From DATBHM01 sp963772375 (GTDB lineage Bacteria; Actinomycetota; UBA4738; JACQTL01), in the NCBI GenBank assembly GCA_963772375.1, contig CAVYXG010000001.1, positions 1,612,001 through 1,676,000 on the forward strand: 64,000 nucleotides of DNA, given 5' to 3'. Positions 7,907-16,376 of this stretch are shown in pieces (within the stretch, counting starts at the first letter, position 1; the number at the start of each line of letters is the position of its first letter). The notes beneath the pieces were generated by a model that was given only the letters and a program-made list of their open reading frames with translations, did no database searches and had not been told where the DNA came from. The position numbers and the translations under genes were made by a program.

Positions 7907-10900
7907 GGTCGGGGGTGCAACGGTCACCGCGGCCGTTGCGGTCGATGGACGACCCGCGGTGTCGGTCACCGTGACCTTGATCGTGTACGAGCCCGCCTGC
8001 GTGTAGGTGTGCGAAGCCGTGGCACCCGCCTGCGGCCCAATGACCGTGCCGTCGCCGAAATCGAACGTGTAGTTGTCGATCGGGGTGGCGTCGTCGTCGC
8101 TCGATCCCGATGCGTCGGCCGTCACGGTGAGGGGAGCGTTTCCCGAAGCGGGCGTCGCCGAGAGGACGGCCGCCGGGGCGGAGTCCGTCGCGGGCGGAAG
8201 GCCGATCGTCACCGAGTCGATCACGGAACCGGTATCGCACGTCATGTCGTCCTTCGACGACGATGGACCGCAGATCGCGTCGACGGTCATGCTCGTGTCC
8301 GTGACGTCGACGCGGAGGTGCTCGAAGTGCATCGCCCGGTACACGGTACGGGGATCCGTCCCCTGCCAAGGCGTCTCGAGCGTCGCCCCGCCCCCGCCAG
8401 CCGTGATGTTGATCACGCCGTGGATCGGCCGGAACCGCTCGTAGTCGTGCGAGTGACCGTTCAGGTTGAGGACGTACTTCGTGTACCGGTCGCCGAGCGC
8501 GCTCTGGATCGTGGCCATCGTCGACTCCCCGGCGTGATTGCCGGTCGAGTACGCGGGACGGTGGCCGAAGGTCACGATGAAATGGATGTTCGGATCGGCC
8601 TGGGCCGCCGCCATGAGGGGATCGACCTTCGTGTACCACTCAGGCCAGGTGGTGGCGGTGTACGGCTCCGGGTAGGAGATGAACCGGACGCCTCCGGCGT
8701 CGAACCACCCCCAGTCCTCGCCGCAGCAGCCGAGTGAGGGGGCGCCGGGCGACGCGTGCTGATTCGGGATGTCGAATCGGCCCTTGTAGTTGCGGAGGTC
8801 GTCGTTCGCGGTCTCGTACTCGTGGTTCCCCCAGGCGGCCATGTAGGCGGCGCTCGTGCTCCAGGCCATGACGTCGTTGAAGTGCCGGTCCACGGCCGCC
8901 AGTCCGTGGCTCTCGCCGTACGTCAGGTCGCCGGCGGCGAGCACGAACGCCGGATTGTCGGCCGCGATCTGAGCCTGGGTCGTCGCGACGGCCGGATAGG
9001 TGAGGGAGTCGCCGATGTCCGCCTCGACGTCGAACCGGACGGGACCGGTGGGCGGCGTGGAGAACGTGGCGTCAGGGGCTCCCCCGACCGAATAGTGATA
9101 CGTCGTCCCGGGGTCGAGGTCCCTCAGCACGACCTCCCAGAACGGGCCGCTCGATGAGTACGGAAGCGGATCCGGCGTCGAGGCGGTGGCCGTCTGCCCG
9201 TACGCGGCGGTCGGGCCGTAGCGGATCTGGCTGGGGCCTCCTCGCCAGTCGAGCGCGACGGACGTGGGCCCGAGGTACGTGTAGTGGAGCTCGTCGACCG
9301 TGGCCGCCCCCGCCGTCACCCGGGCGGTCGCCGTCGAGGACAGTCCCGCGGTGTCCTTCACGGTCACCGTGACCGTGTACGCCCCGGCCAGCTGGTACGT
9401 GTGTGCCGCCGTCGGTGCGGGCTGCGCGCCGGTCGACGTCCCATCCCCGAAGTCGAAGGTGTACGTGGCGATCGGCGTGTCGTCGGGGTCCGTCGAGCCG
9501 GACGCGTCCGCGGTCACGTCGAGCGGCACGCTCCCCGCGGTGGGGGTCACGGTCAGGGCCGCTGTCGGCGGGTAGTCGGAAGGGTGCACCGTCACGGGGG
9601 CAGTCGCAGTCGACGACAGACCACCCGTGTCGACGACGGTCACCGTCACCGTGTAGGAGCCGGGCTGCTGGTAGATGTGGGTGGCCGAGGCATCCGCCTG
9701 GGCAGGCACAGTCGTCCCGTCGCCGAAGTCGAATGCATACGTGGCGATGGGCGTGAGGTCGGTGTCGGTCGATGCGGACGCGTCGGCGGTCACCTGGAGT
9801 GGAACCGGCCCGTCCGCCGGGCTCACGTTGAGGGCGGCGACGGGCGGAAGATCGAACTGGTATTCGAAGGCGCCCCGGTCGTCGTACCGGCGTGGACCCA
9901 CGCCGATGTTCGCCGTCGCGGGGTCGTCCACGCGGGGGTTGTCCTCGATGTCCGTGGCCTGCTCGTTCGGCGCCGCCGAGCTCGCGGAGTCGATGGCCGG
10001 CGAGCCGGCGAGCAGGTGGAAGTCGCCGGTCGAGGGGGATTTCCAATGGGGGTCAGCCTGGATGCCATGGAGCTCCTGCCCACTGCCGGTGGTGTACGCG
10101 GCGAGGGATGTGTAGCTCTTCGACCCCCAAACCATCATCGTCCCCGGAGAGGTGAGGTTCACGACGTCGTAGTCGACGGTGGTCCCGCCCGTCGACTGGG
10201 CGTCGACCCGGATATTGCCCTTCGCGCCGGTGCCGGTGAGGCCGTTGTCGACGCTGATGTTGTTCGCCACGGTTGCGCCCGTCGAGGCCGCGGTCCCCTT
10301 GGCGCCCTCGATATTGATGCCGGAGTTCGCGCTGTTGTTGACGGTGTTCCCCACGATGAAGACGCCGGTCGAGTTCAGGACGTCCACGCCGTGGTCGCCG
10401 TTGCCGTAGGACAGGTTGTCGACGACGACCGTCCCGGTCGCCCCGTTGTAGAGCTGGATCCCGGAGTCCTCGTTCCCGTAGGTGATGTTGCGGTCGATCA
10501 GGTTGCCGCCGCTGCGGTCGTCGATCCCGACTGCACCCCGCGTGTACTTGCGGGCGTTGGCGAACGACAGATTGTTTCGGACTTCGTTTCCGGTGGATGC
10601 GTACGCGATGTAGATGCCCGAATCCGAGTTGTGATCGACCGTGTTCCCGGCGATCAACGACTCGGTGGTGGCGTTCAAGTAGATGCCCTCGGTGGTCTGA
10701 CCCTGGATCGGCTGCCCGCAGGCGAACACGTGGAGTCCAGTCACCGTGAGATGGCTCGACTGCTTCAGGTACACGCCGTACTGCGTCGTTCCCGTGACGT
10801 TGAAGCCCCGGATGGTGATCCACTGCTTGTTCGCCACGGTGAAGGCGTGCAACAGTCCCGAGATGGTGACCGAAGCCCCGGGTGCAGGCTGGTACACGAT

Positions 10901-11200
10901 CGGCGACGACTCCGTGCCCGAGTTCTTGGGAGTGACGTTCTCCGTGTAGTTCCCGGCGGCCACTTGGACCGTTTGTCCCGCGAGCGCGACGTTCGCCGCG
11001 GCGCCGATCGTGCAGTAGGGGATGCTCTGCGTCCCCCCCAGTCCGGTGTTCGAGCAGTTGGGGTTGTTCTGGTCGACGTACAGGGTCGCGGCGACTGCCG
11101 AAGCGGGCACGACCGAGAGCATCAATCCCGCCAGGATCGAGATGACCGCCGCAACCGCCGGAACGCGCCGACGGACGCGCGTCTGAGTTGCGCGGAGCAC
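6605..11200 (-). CDS. giant secreted beta-helix / PKD / purple-acid-phosphatase-like protein with carbohydrate-binding-like tail
   Basis: 1531 aa. A signal peptide (about 1-38, ending PASAVAAT) is followed by a right-handed parallel beta-helix domain (about 40-450) with NxI/GI/N-rich rungs such as GIYLNATTESLIAGNTVDHN. Next come two PKD domains (about 451-634), a fibronectin-like strand domain and a metallophosphoesterase (about 714-1004). The latter carries the purple acid phosphatase metal motifs DIGD, GDLTY, GNHEYE, GHRPAY and GHSHDYERF. Four further PKD domains (about 1004-1381) and a jelly-roll CBM-like domain (about 1381-1531, NLVGNPGFETNTTGW) close it. It is an extracellular, probably polymer-associated phosphoesterase. 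The last 1.3 kb is almost identical to the paralogue at 11412-14306. No membrane anchor or sortase motif is visible. Confidence 0.87.
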   Translation of the reverse strand: MLRATQTRVRRRVPAVAAVISILAGLMLSVVPASAVAATLYVDQNNPNCSNTGLGGTQSIPYCTIGAAANVALAGQTVQVAAGNYTENVTPKNSGTESSPIVYQPAPGASVTISGLLHAFTVANKQWITIRGFNVTGTTQYGVYLKQSSHLTVTGLHVFACGQPIQGQTTEGIYLNATTESLIAGNTVDHNSDSGIYIAYASTGNEVRNNLSFANARKYTRGAVGIDDRSGGNLIDRNITYGNEDSGIQLYNGATGTVVVDNLSYGNGDHGVDVLNSTGVFIVGNTVNNSANSGINIEGAKGTAASTGATVANNISVDNGLTGTGAKGNIRVDAQSTGGTTVDYDVVNLTSPGTMMVWGSKSYTSLAAYTTGSGQELHGIQADPHWKSPSTGDFHLLAGSPAIDSASSAAPNEQATDIEDNPRVDDPATANIGVGPRRYDDRGAFEYQFDLPPVAALNVSPADGPVPLQVTADASASTDTDLTPIATYAFDFGDGTTVPAQADASATHIYQQPGSYTVTVTVVDTGGLSSTATAPVTVHPSDYPPTAALTVTPTAGSVPLDVTADASGSTDPDDTPIATYTFDFGDGTSTGAQPAPTAAHTYQLAGAYTVTVTVKDTAGLSSTATARVTAGAATVDELHYTYLGPTSVALDWRGGPSQIRYGPTAAYGQTATASTPDPLPYSSSGPFWEVVLRDLDPGTTYHYSVGGAPDATFSTPPTGPVRFDVEADIGDSLTYPAVATTQAQIAADNPAFVLAAGDLTYGESHGLAAVDRHFNDVMAWSTSAAYMAAWGNHEYETANDDLRNYKGRFDIPNQHASPGAPSLGCCGEDWGWFDAGGVRFISYPEPYTATTWPEWYTKVDPLMAAAQADPNIHFIVTFGHRPAYSTGNHAGESTMATIQSALGDRYTKYVLNLNGHSHDYERFRPIHGVINITAGGGGATLETPWQGTDPRTVYRAMHFEHLRVDVTDTSMTVDAICGPSSSKDDMTCDTGSVIDSVTIGLPPATDSAPAAVLSATPASGNAPLTVTADASGSSDDDATPIDNYTFDFGDGTVIGPQAGATASHTYTQAGSYTIKVTVTDTAGRPSTATAAVTVAPPTDNPPSASLTVTPSSGQRPLPVTADASASTDTDATPIANYRFDFGDGTVVGPQAGATADHTYTQAGSYTVTVTVTDTGGLSSTATASVDVSNSPPPDNPPNAALTVTPSSGNAPLPVTADASASTDTDATPIANYRFDFGDGTVVGPQAGATAHHTYTQAGSYTVTVTVTDTGGLSSTATASVDVSNSPPPDNPPNASLTVTPSSGNAPLPVTADASASTDTDATPIANYRFDFGDGTVVGPQAGATAQHTYTQAGSYTVTVTVTDTGGLFSSATSQVTVANPVGTNLVGNPGFETNTTGWAGSGSGVTLTRVSGGHSGSWAATLANTGSGNVECNLNDSPNWIKTTTAGTYRGSIWVQAPTAGTTVKIRFREYLNGTFVGQSVAQFTLTTAWQQIAVNYTVQSVGSNLDFNVYVSGAPPGNCFTADDASITQS
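7085..7910 (-). repeat. tandem array of three 285-bp PKD-encoding units, copy a
   Basis: Identical landmarks recur every 285 bases (for example at 7224, 7509 and 7794). Each unit encodes one 95-aa PKD domain with RFDFGDGTVVGPQAG and HTYTQAGSYTVTVTV. Near-identity at the DNA level points to recent expansion or gene conversion. Confidence 0.85.
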
Positions 11201-11403
11201 CTGTACGGAATCCCCCCTCGAGAACGAGACCTCGGTCGTGCACCTCGGTCGTTTGCGGTAGCCATGAGACCCCGCCGGACAGTTCGGGACATCCGACGGG
11301 GGGCGTAGGTATCCTGCCCCTCGCCACGTAGGGGGAGTGCACTCTCCGGCGCCGTTCCAGCGTCCGTCACCAAGCGGGCGGAGGACGAGCGCGGTGAGGG
11401 CGG

Positions 11404-12713
11404 CGGGCCCTTCAGCTCTGGGTGATCGAGGCGTCGTCGGCCGTGAAGCAGTTCCCGGGGGGAGCGCCCGAGACGTACACGTTGAAGTCCAGGTTCGAGC
11501 CGACGGACTGGACCGTGTAGTTCACGGCGATCTGCTGCCAGGCCGTCGTCAGGGTGAACTGGGCCACGGACTGGCCCACGAACGTGCCGTTCAGGTATTC
11601 CCGGAACCGGATCTTGACCGTGGTCCCCGCGGTGGGGGCCTGGACCCAGATGGAGCCCCGGTAGGTCCCGGCCGTCGTCGTCTTGATCCAGTTCGGGGAG
11701 TCGTTGAGGTTGCACTCCACGTTCCCCGACCCGGTGTTCGCGAGGGTGGCGGCCCAGCTCCCCGAATGCCCGCCCGAGACCCGCGTGAGGGTCACCCCCG
11801 ATCCGCTCCCGGCCCAACCGGTGGTGTTGGTCTCGAACCCGGGGTTGCCCACCAGGTTGGTCCCGACGGGGTTGGCCACCGTGACCTGGGAGGTTGCCGA
11901 GGAGAACAGTCCCCCGGTGTCGGTGACGGTGACGGTGACCGTGTACGAGCCGGCCTGCGTGTAGGTGTGTTGGGCGGTGGCCCCGGCCTGGGGCCCCACC
12001 ACGGTCCCGTCGCCGAAGTCGAACCGGTAGTTGGCGATGGGGGTGGCGTCGGTATCGGTGGAGGCCGAGGCGTCGGCGGTGACCGGCAGGGGGGCGTTCC
12101 CCGACGACGGCGTGACCGTGAGGGACGCGTTCGGGGGATTGTCGGGCGGTGGGGAGTTCGACACGTCGACCGATGCGGTGGCGGTGGAGGACAGTCCCCC
12201 GGTGTCGGTGACGGTGACGGTGACCGTGTAGGAGCCGGCCTGCGTGTAGGTGTGGTGGGCGGTGGCCCCGGCCTGGGGCCCCACCACGGTCCCGTCGCCG
12301 AAGTCGAACCGGTAGTTGGCGATGGGGGTGGCGTCGGTATCGGTGGAGGCCGAGGCGTCGGCGGTGACCGGCAGGGGGGCGTTCCCCGACGACGGCGTGA
12401 CCGTGAGGGCCGCGTTCGGGGGATTGTCGGGCGGTGGGGAGTTCGACACGTCGACCGATGCGGTGGCGGTGGAGGACAGTCCCCCGGTGTCGGTGACGGT
12501 GACGGTGACGGTGTACGAGCCGGCCTGCGTGTAGGTGTGGTGGGCGGTGGCCCCGGCCTGGGGCCCCACCACGGTCCCGTCGCCGAAGTCGAACCGGTAG
12601 TTGGCGATGGGGGTGGCGTCGGTATCGGTGGAGGCCGAGGCGTCGGCGGTGACCGGCAGGGGGCGCTGCCCCGACGACGGCGTGACCGTGAGGGACGCGT
12701 TCGGGGGATTGTC
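11404..12713 (-). repeat. long direct repeat R1, copy b
   Basis: Partner of 6597-7906 (offset 4807). It forms the 3' half of the gene at 11412-14306 and ends just where that gene's similarity switches to repeat R2. Confidence 0.9.
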
Positions 12714-14306
12714 CGTCTGGGAGCCGGGCTGGTACTCGTAGGCACCGCGATCGTCGTAGGTTCGGGGTCCGATCCCCGTGTTGGGGGTCGCCGGGTCGTC
12801 CACCCGAGGGGCCCCGGCGAAGTCAGTTGAGGGCTGATGGGGGGCCCCGGAGTCCGCGGAGTCGATGGCGGGGGACCCCGCCCGCAGGTGGAGGTCGCCC
12901 GAGCCCGGGGCGACCCACCGGGGATCGGCCTGCTGGCCGTGGGATTCCTGCCCGGTCGCCGACTGGAGGGCGGCGAGCGAGGTGTACTGGGTGTTGCCCC
13001 ACGTGAACATGGTCCCCGAGGAGCTCAGGTTCACCAGGTCGTGGTCGATCCTCGTCCCGGAGGTCGAGTTGGCGTCGATGCGGACGTTGCCGCGGGTCCC
13101 GAAGCTGTGCAGTCCGTTGTCGACCGAGATGTTGTTCTCGAGGGTCGCGCCGCTCGAGGCCGAGGTCCCCTTGGTGCCCTCCACGTTGATCCCGGCCGTG
13201 GTGTTGCCGTACACGGTGTTGGACACGATGACCTGATACGTCGAGTTGAGGTCGTCGATGCCGTGGTCGCCGTTGTTGAAGCAGACGTTGTCCACCACCA
13301 CGCTGCTCCCGCCCCCGTTGTAGAACTGGATCCCGGAGTCCTCGTTCGAGTAGCTGATGTTCCCGGCGACGGTGTTGCCGGGGCTCCGGACGTCGATGCC
13401 GGGGGCCGCCCGGGTGTACTGACGGGCGTTGGAGAAGGTCACGTTGCCGCTGACGAGGTCGTTCGTGGAGCCGTTCGACAGGAAGATCCCGGCGTCGGTG
13501 TTGTGATCCGAGGTGTTCGCGAGCACGAAGGAGTTGCTCGTGTTGCCCAGGTAGATGCCCTTCTTCGTGGACCCGCTCACCGGCTGGCCGGCGTAGGAGG
13601 TGTGGCTGTTCTTGATCGTGACCGCGTTCGAGTTCGAGGCGTAGATGCCGTTGTTCCCGGTGTGGCTCACGGACGCGCCGTCGACGGTCACGTTGGACGA
13701 GGAGTTGGTCATGTAGATGCCCTGGTCGCCGGCGCCCGTGACCGTGGCCCCGCTCACGGTGACCGCGGAGGACCCGCTGACCTGGATCCCGCTGCTGTTC
13801 GTGGCGCTCACCGTGACGTTGTTCACCTCGACGTTGGACGACGACGAGGTGACCTGGATGCCGTAGCCGGACGAACCGGTCACGGTGAACCCGTCGATGA
13901 CGATCCAGGTCCTCGACGACGCCTTGATGCCGAACGACCCGCCGGAGATCGTGACGGAGGCCCCCGGCGCCGCGGTCAGGGTGATCGGCGCCGACGAGGT
14001 CCCGGAGTGCCCCACGGTGACCCCGCCCCCGTACGTGCCCGAGGCGACCAGCACCGTCTGGCCGGCCACCGCCTTGGAGGCTCCGGCCACGATCGTGCAG
14101 TACGGCTGGGCCTGTGAACCCGGTCCGGAGTCGGTGCAGGCGGGGTTGGAGCGATCGACGTACAGCGTCGTCGGAGACGCCCCCGCGGGAAGCGCCGACA
14201 ACGCGATCACGATGAGGGTGGCGATCGCCACCGCCGTGCACAACCGGGATGCAACTCGTCGATCGACACCCTGCCGATCAACACGAATCTGCTCCCGGCG
14301 AAACAC
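11412..14306 (-). CDS. secreted beta-helix / PKD protein with carbohydrate-binding-like tail
   Basis: 964 aa. A long, basic n-region and hydrophobic signal (about 22-44, ending LPAGAS) precede a parallel beta-helix domain (about 47-525) with repeated SGIQV, QGIYMTNSSSNVTVDG and NGIYASNS rungs. Three PKD domains (about 530-813) and the same jelly-roll tail as the 1531-aa paralogue follow. The gene is a mosaic: its 3' half equals the tail of the gene at 6605-11200 and its 5' half equals the beta-helix of the gene at 16377-18467, meeting near base 12720. A polysaccharide-binding or lyase-like fold is plausible; catalytic residues cannot be identified. It lies beside UDP-glucose dehydrogenase and the exopolysaccharide operon. 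Confidence 0.85.
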   Translation of the reverse strand: MFRREQIRVDRQGVDRRVASRLCTAVAIATLIVIALSALPAGASPTTLYVDRSNPACTDSGPGSQAQPYCTIVAGASKAVAGQTVLVASGTYGGGVTVGHSGTSSAPITLTAAPGASVTISGGSFGIKASSRTWIVIDGFTVTGSSGYGIQVTSSSSNVEVNNVTVSATNSSGIQVSGSSAVTVSGATVTGAGDQGIYMTNSSSNVTVDGASVSHTGNNGIYASNSNAVTIKNSHTSYAGQPVSGSTKKGIYLGNTSNSFVLANTSDHNTDAGIFLSNGSTNDLVSGNVTFSNARQYTRAAPGIDVRSPGNTVAGNISYSNEDSGIQFYNGGGSSVVVDNVCFNNGDHGIDDLNSTYQVIVSNTVYGNTTAGINVEGTKGTSASSGATLENNISVDNGLHSFGTRGNVRIDANSTSGTRIDHDLVNLSSSGTMFTWGNTQYTSLAALQSATGQESHGQQADPRWVAPGSGDLHLRAGSPAIDSADSGAPHQPSTDFAGAPRVDDPATPNTGIGPRTYDDRGAYEYQPGSQTDNPPNASLTVTPSSGQRPLPVTADASASTDTDATPIANYRFDFGDGTVVGPQAGATAHHTYTQAGSYTVTVTVTDTGGLSSTATASVDVSNSPPPDNPPNAALTVTPSSGNAPLPVTADASASTDTDATPIANYRFDFGDGTVVGPQAGATAHHTYTQAGSYTVTVTVTDTGGLSSTATASVDVSNSPPPDNPPNASLTVTPSSGNAPLPVTADASASTDTDATPIANYRFDFGDGTVVGPQAGATAQHTYTQAGSYTVTVTVTDTGGLFSSATSQVTVANPVGTNLVGNPGFETNTTGWAGSGSGVTLTRVSGGHSGSWAATLANTGSGNVECNLNDSPNWIKTTTAGTYRGSIWVQAPTAGTTVKIRFREYLNGTFVGQSVAQFTLTTAWQQIAVNYTVQSVGSNLDFNVYVSGAPPGNCFTADDASITQS
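11892..12717 (-). repeat. tandem array of three 285-bp PKD-encoding units, copy b
   Basis: Same periodic units as copy a (landmarks at 12031, 12316 and about 12601). The two arrays agree unit for unit, so the whole array was copied as one block. Confidence 0.85.
12731..14170 (-). repeat. long direct repeat R2, copy a (beta-helix domain)
   Basis: About 1.44 kb matching 16889-18328 at offset 4158 with scattered single-base differences, covering the beta-helix-coding part of two paralogues. The end points are read by eye and are approximate at the signal-peptide side. Confidence 0.88.
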
Positions 14307-14798
14307 CTGTGCGGCAACCTCCTTGGGGAAGGAGTTGAGCCCGCTTTATGTAACTCCGTCCGGCGTGGCCAAAGCAACCCTTTTGTCGTCGTAGATTCGC
14401 GCCTTCGAGAGCGTAGTTTGATTACGCACCCCCAAGAGATCATGCCGGGAATCCTCTGGAAGCCCTGCAGCCCGTGGGAGGTCATCGGCTCGGCGCGCAC
14501 CGTCCCCAGGGATGCGCCCGAATTTCCCTGCAGACCATCCCGTCGCCATCCCCGGGATCATCGTCCGGCTTGGGTGAACCGGTGAGGACGGACTCGGGCG
14601 GCGCCGGCGTCCGGTCGGGTACACGGCGCACGGAGACTTCTGGCACACCTTGAACCAGGCTCGCTCCAGCAGTTCGTCAGCGTCTGCACGGCCCGCCTGG
14701 ACTCCGGAACGATCTGATCCCATACACGACTGTTGCCGTAGATCAGATACCGCGTTCGGCGCATCTCCGCTGGCGCTCCGGACCGTAGGGTCGTTCGC
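14307..14798. promoter_or_regulatory. 492-base intergenic region with CGTAGAT motifs
   Basis: This region separates the divergent 964-aa secreted protein gene and the UDP-glucose dehydrogenase gene and holds no convincing ORF. CGTAGATTC occurs at 14390-14398 and CGTAGAT at 14737-14743 (56 bases before the dehydrogenase ATG). The same motif is found twice before the next paralogue (18531-18539 and 18554-18562), so it may be a shared regulatory element. The AT-rich patch around 14345-14385 is a plausible promoter for the secreted protein. Confidence 0.35.
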
Positions 14799-16298
14799 AT
14801 GAGCGCTTCCTCGCTTTCCAACACACCCCCGCGCAGCGTGGCCATCTCCATCGTCGGGGCGGGCCACGTGGGGCTCGTGTCCGGTGTCGCATTCGCGGCG
14901 CTGGGACACCGCGTGCGCGTCCTGGACATCGACCGCGACCGGATCGAGGCCCTCCGGCTCTGCAGGGTTCCGTTCGTGGAGCCTGGACTCGATGCCCTGC
15001 TGGCCCGCGGCCTCGAGCGCGGCACGCTGTCGCTCCACGTCGATGCGGCGGAGGCACTTCCCGACGCGGAGGTCATCTTCATCTGCGTCGACACGCCGAA
15101 TGCCGGCAACGGAGCCGTGGATCTGCGCTCCATCGTCGCGGCGGCGCGGGACGTCGGGCGGCACGTTTCCTCCGGAGCGCTGGTCGTCAACCGGAGCACG
15201 GCTCCCGTCGGCACCTCGGACTACGTCCGATCGATCGTGGAGGAGGAGGCGGGGACGTCGGTCCGGGTGGCCGTGAACCCGGAATTCCTCGCCGAGGGCA
15301 CCGCGGTCCGCGACTTCATGGTCCCCGACCGGATCGTGTTCGGCGTGTCGGACCGAGCGAGCCACGAGCTCCTCTCGGCCGTGTATGCCCCCATCGTCCA
15401 TCGGGCGCTCCCGGACGACGTCCCCCGCGAGATCCGCGAACGGGCGACGCAGACGGGAAACCCGGTCCCGGTGGTGGCCGCCGATCCTTCGACGGCCGAG
15501 CTCACGAAGTACGCGGCGAACGCGTTCCTCGCAGTGAAGATCTCGTTCATCAACGAGATCGCGTGCATCGCGGAGGAACTCGGCGCCGATGTCGACCAAG
15601 TGGCGACGGCGGTGGGGCTGGACCGGCGGATCGGCCCCTTGTTCCTGCGCGCCGGCATCGGGTGGGGTGGGTCCTGCTTCCCGAAGGACGTGCTGGCGCT
15701 GCAGGGAATGGCCGAGACCCGGGGACTGCACCCCCGGATGCTGGTGGCGGCGAACGAGGTCAACCGGCATCAGCAGCTGTGGGTCGTCCGTCAGCTCCAG
15801 CGCCACCTCCGGAGCCTGGTGGGCCGCAAGGTCGGCCTGCTCGGATTGAGCTTCAAGCCGGGCACGGATGATCTGCGCAACGCCCCCGCCATCGACATCG
15901 CGGCCGAGCTCACCAGGCTCGGAGCCCGGGTGCGGGCCTTCGACCCGGTGGTGGGCGAGGTCCCTCCGCATCTCGACGGCGCGTTCGAACTGGCTCCTTC
16001 GGTCGAGGCGGCGGCCCGTCAGGCGGATGCCCTCGTCCTCGTGACCGAGTGGCCCGAGTTCGCCGAGATCGAGCCGGTCGAGCTCCGGCGGCTGGTTCGG
16101 GTGCCGCTCGTCCTCGACGGTCGCAATCTCCTCGATCCGGATCGCTACCGGGCAGCCGGCTTCGTGTACGTGGGAGTCGGCCGGGCAAACGACCTGATGC
16201 CGACGCCCGATGGACCCGCCCTGGCGACCTCACCGGCTTGGGACGGAAGAACCGCAATCGCAACGGGCGCCCCCGTCAAGGCGGGTCACTCGGACTGA
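14799..16298 (+). CDS. ugd: UDP-glucose 6-dehydrogenase (UDP-sugar dehydrogenase family)
   Basis: 499 aa. The N-terminal Rossmann domain begins AISIVGAGHVGLVSGVAFA (GxGxxG at about 19-24). The central domain carries KYAANAFLAVKISFINEIA and the catalytic cysteine in GWGGSCFPKD; the C-terminal UDP-binding domain has LGLSFKPGTDDLRNAP. The enzyme oxidises UDP-glucose to UDP-glucuronate with two NAD+. Members acting on UDP-ManNAc or GDP-mannose share this fold, but a UDP-GlcA-epimerase-like enzyme at 27.0-28.0 kb makes UDP-glucuronate the likely product. It is a lone plus-strand gene between two secreted-protein paralogues. A GTG at 14838 is an alternative start. Confidence 0.85.
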   Translation: MSASSLSNTPPRSVAISIVGAGHVGLVSGVAFAALGHRVRVLDIDRDRIEALRLCRVPFVEPGLDALLARGLERGTLSLHVDAAEALPDAEVIFICVDTPNAGNGAVDLRSIVAAARDVGRHVSSGALVVNRSTAPVGTSDYVRSIVEEEAGTSVRVAVNPEFLAEGTAVRDFMVPDRIVFGVSDRASHELLSAVYAPIVHRALPDDVPREIRERATQTGNPVPVVAADPSTAELTKYAANAFLAVKISFINEIACIAEELGADVDQVATAVGLDRRIGPLFLRAGIGWGGSCFPKDVLALQGMAETRGLHPRMLVAANEVNRHQQLWVVRQLQRHLRSLVGRKVGLLGLSFKPGTDDLRNAPAIDIAAELTRLGARVRAFDPVVGEVPPHLDGAFELAPSVEAAARQADALVLVTEWPEFAEIEPVELRRLVRVPLVLDGRNLLDPDRYRAAGFVYVGVGRANDLMPTPDGPALATSPAWDGRTAIATGAPVKAGHSD

Positions 16299-16376
16299 GC
16301 GGTCCCCGATCCGGTCCGCTGCGCGAACTGTCGGCTCGCACGACTGAACCGGTGCTCGATCCCGCGAGCCCTCCGG

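Noticed and set aside
7085..7910. Regular repeats considered as a CRISPR array
   Set aside because: The 285-bp unit is coding, has no spacers, and encodes PKD domains.
6959..8737. 592-codon plus-strand ORF antisense to the PKD/phosphatase gene
   Set aside because: Its low-complexity Gly/Arg/Val/Asp composition is the reverse complement of the PKD repeats; the minus strand has clear domains.
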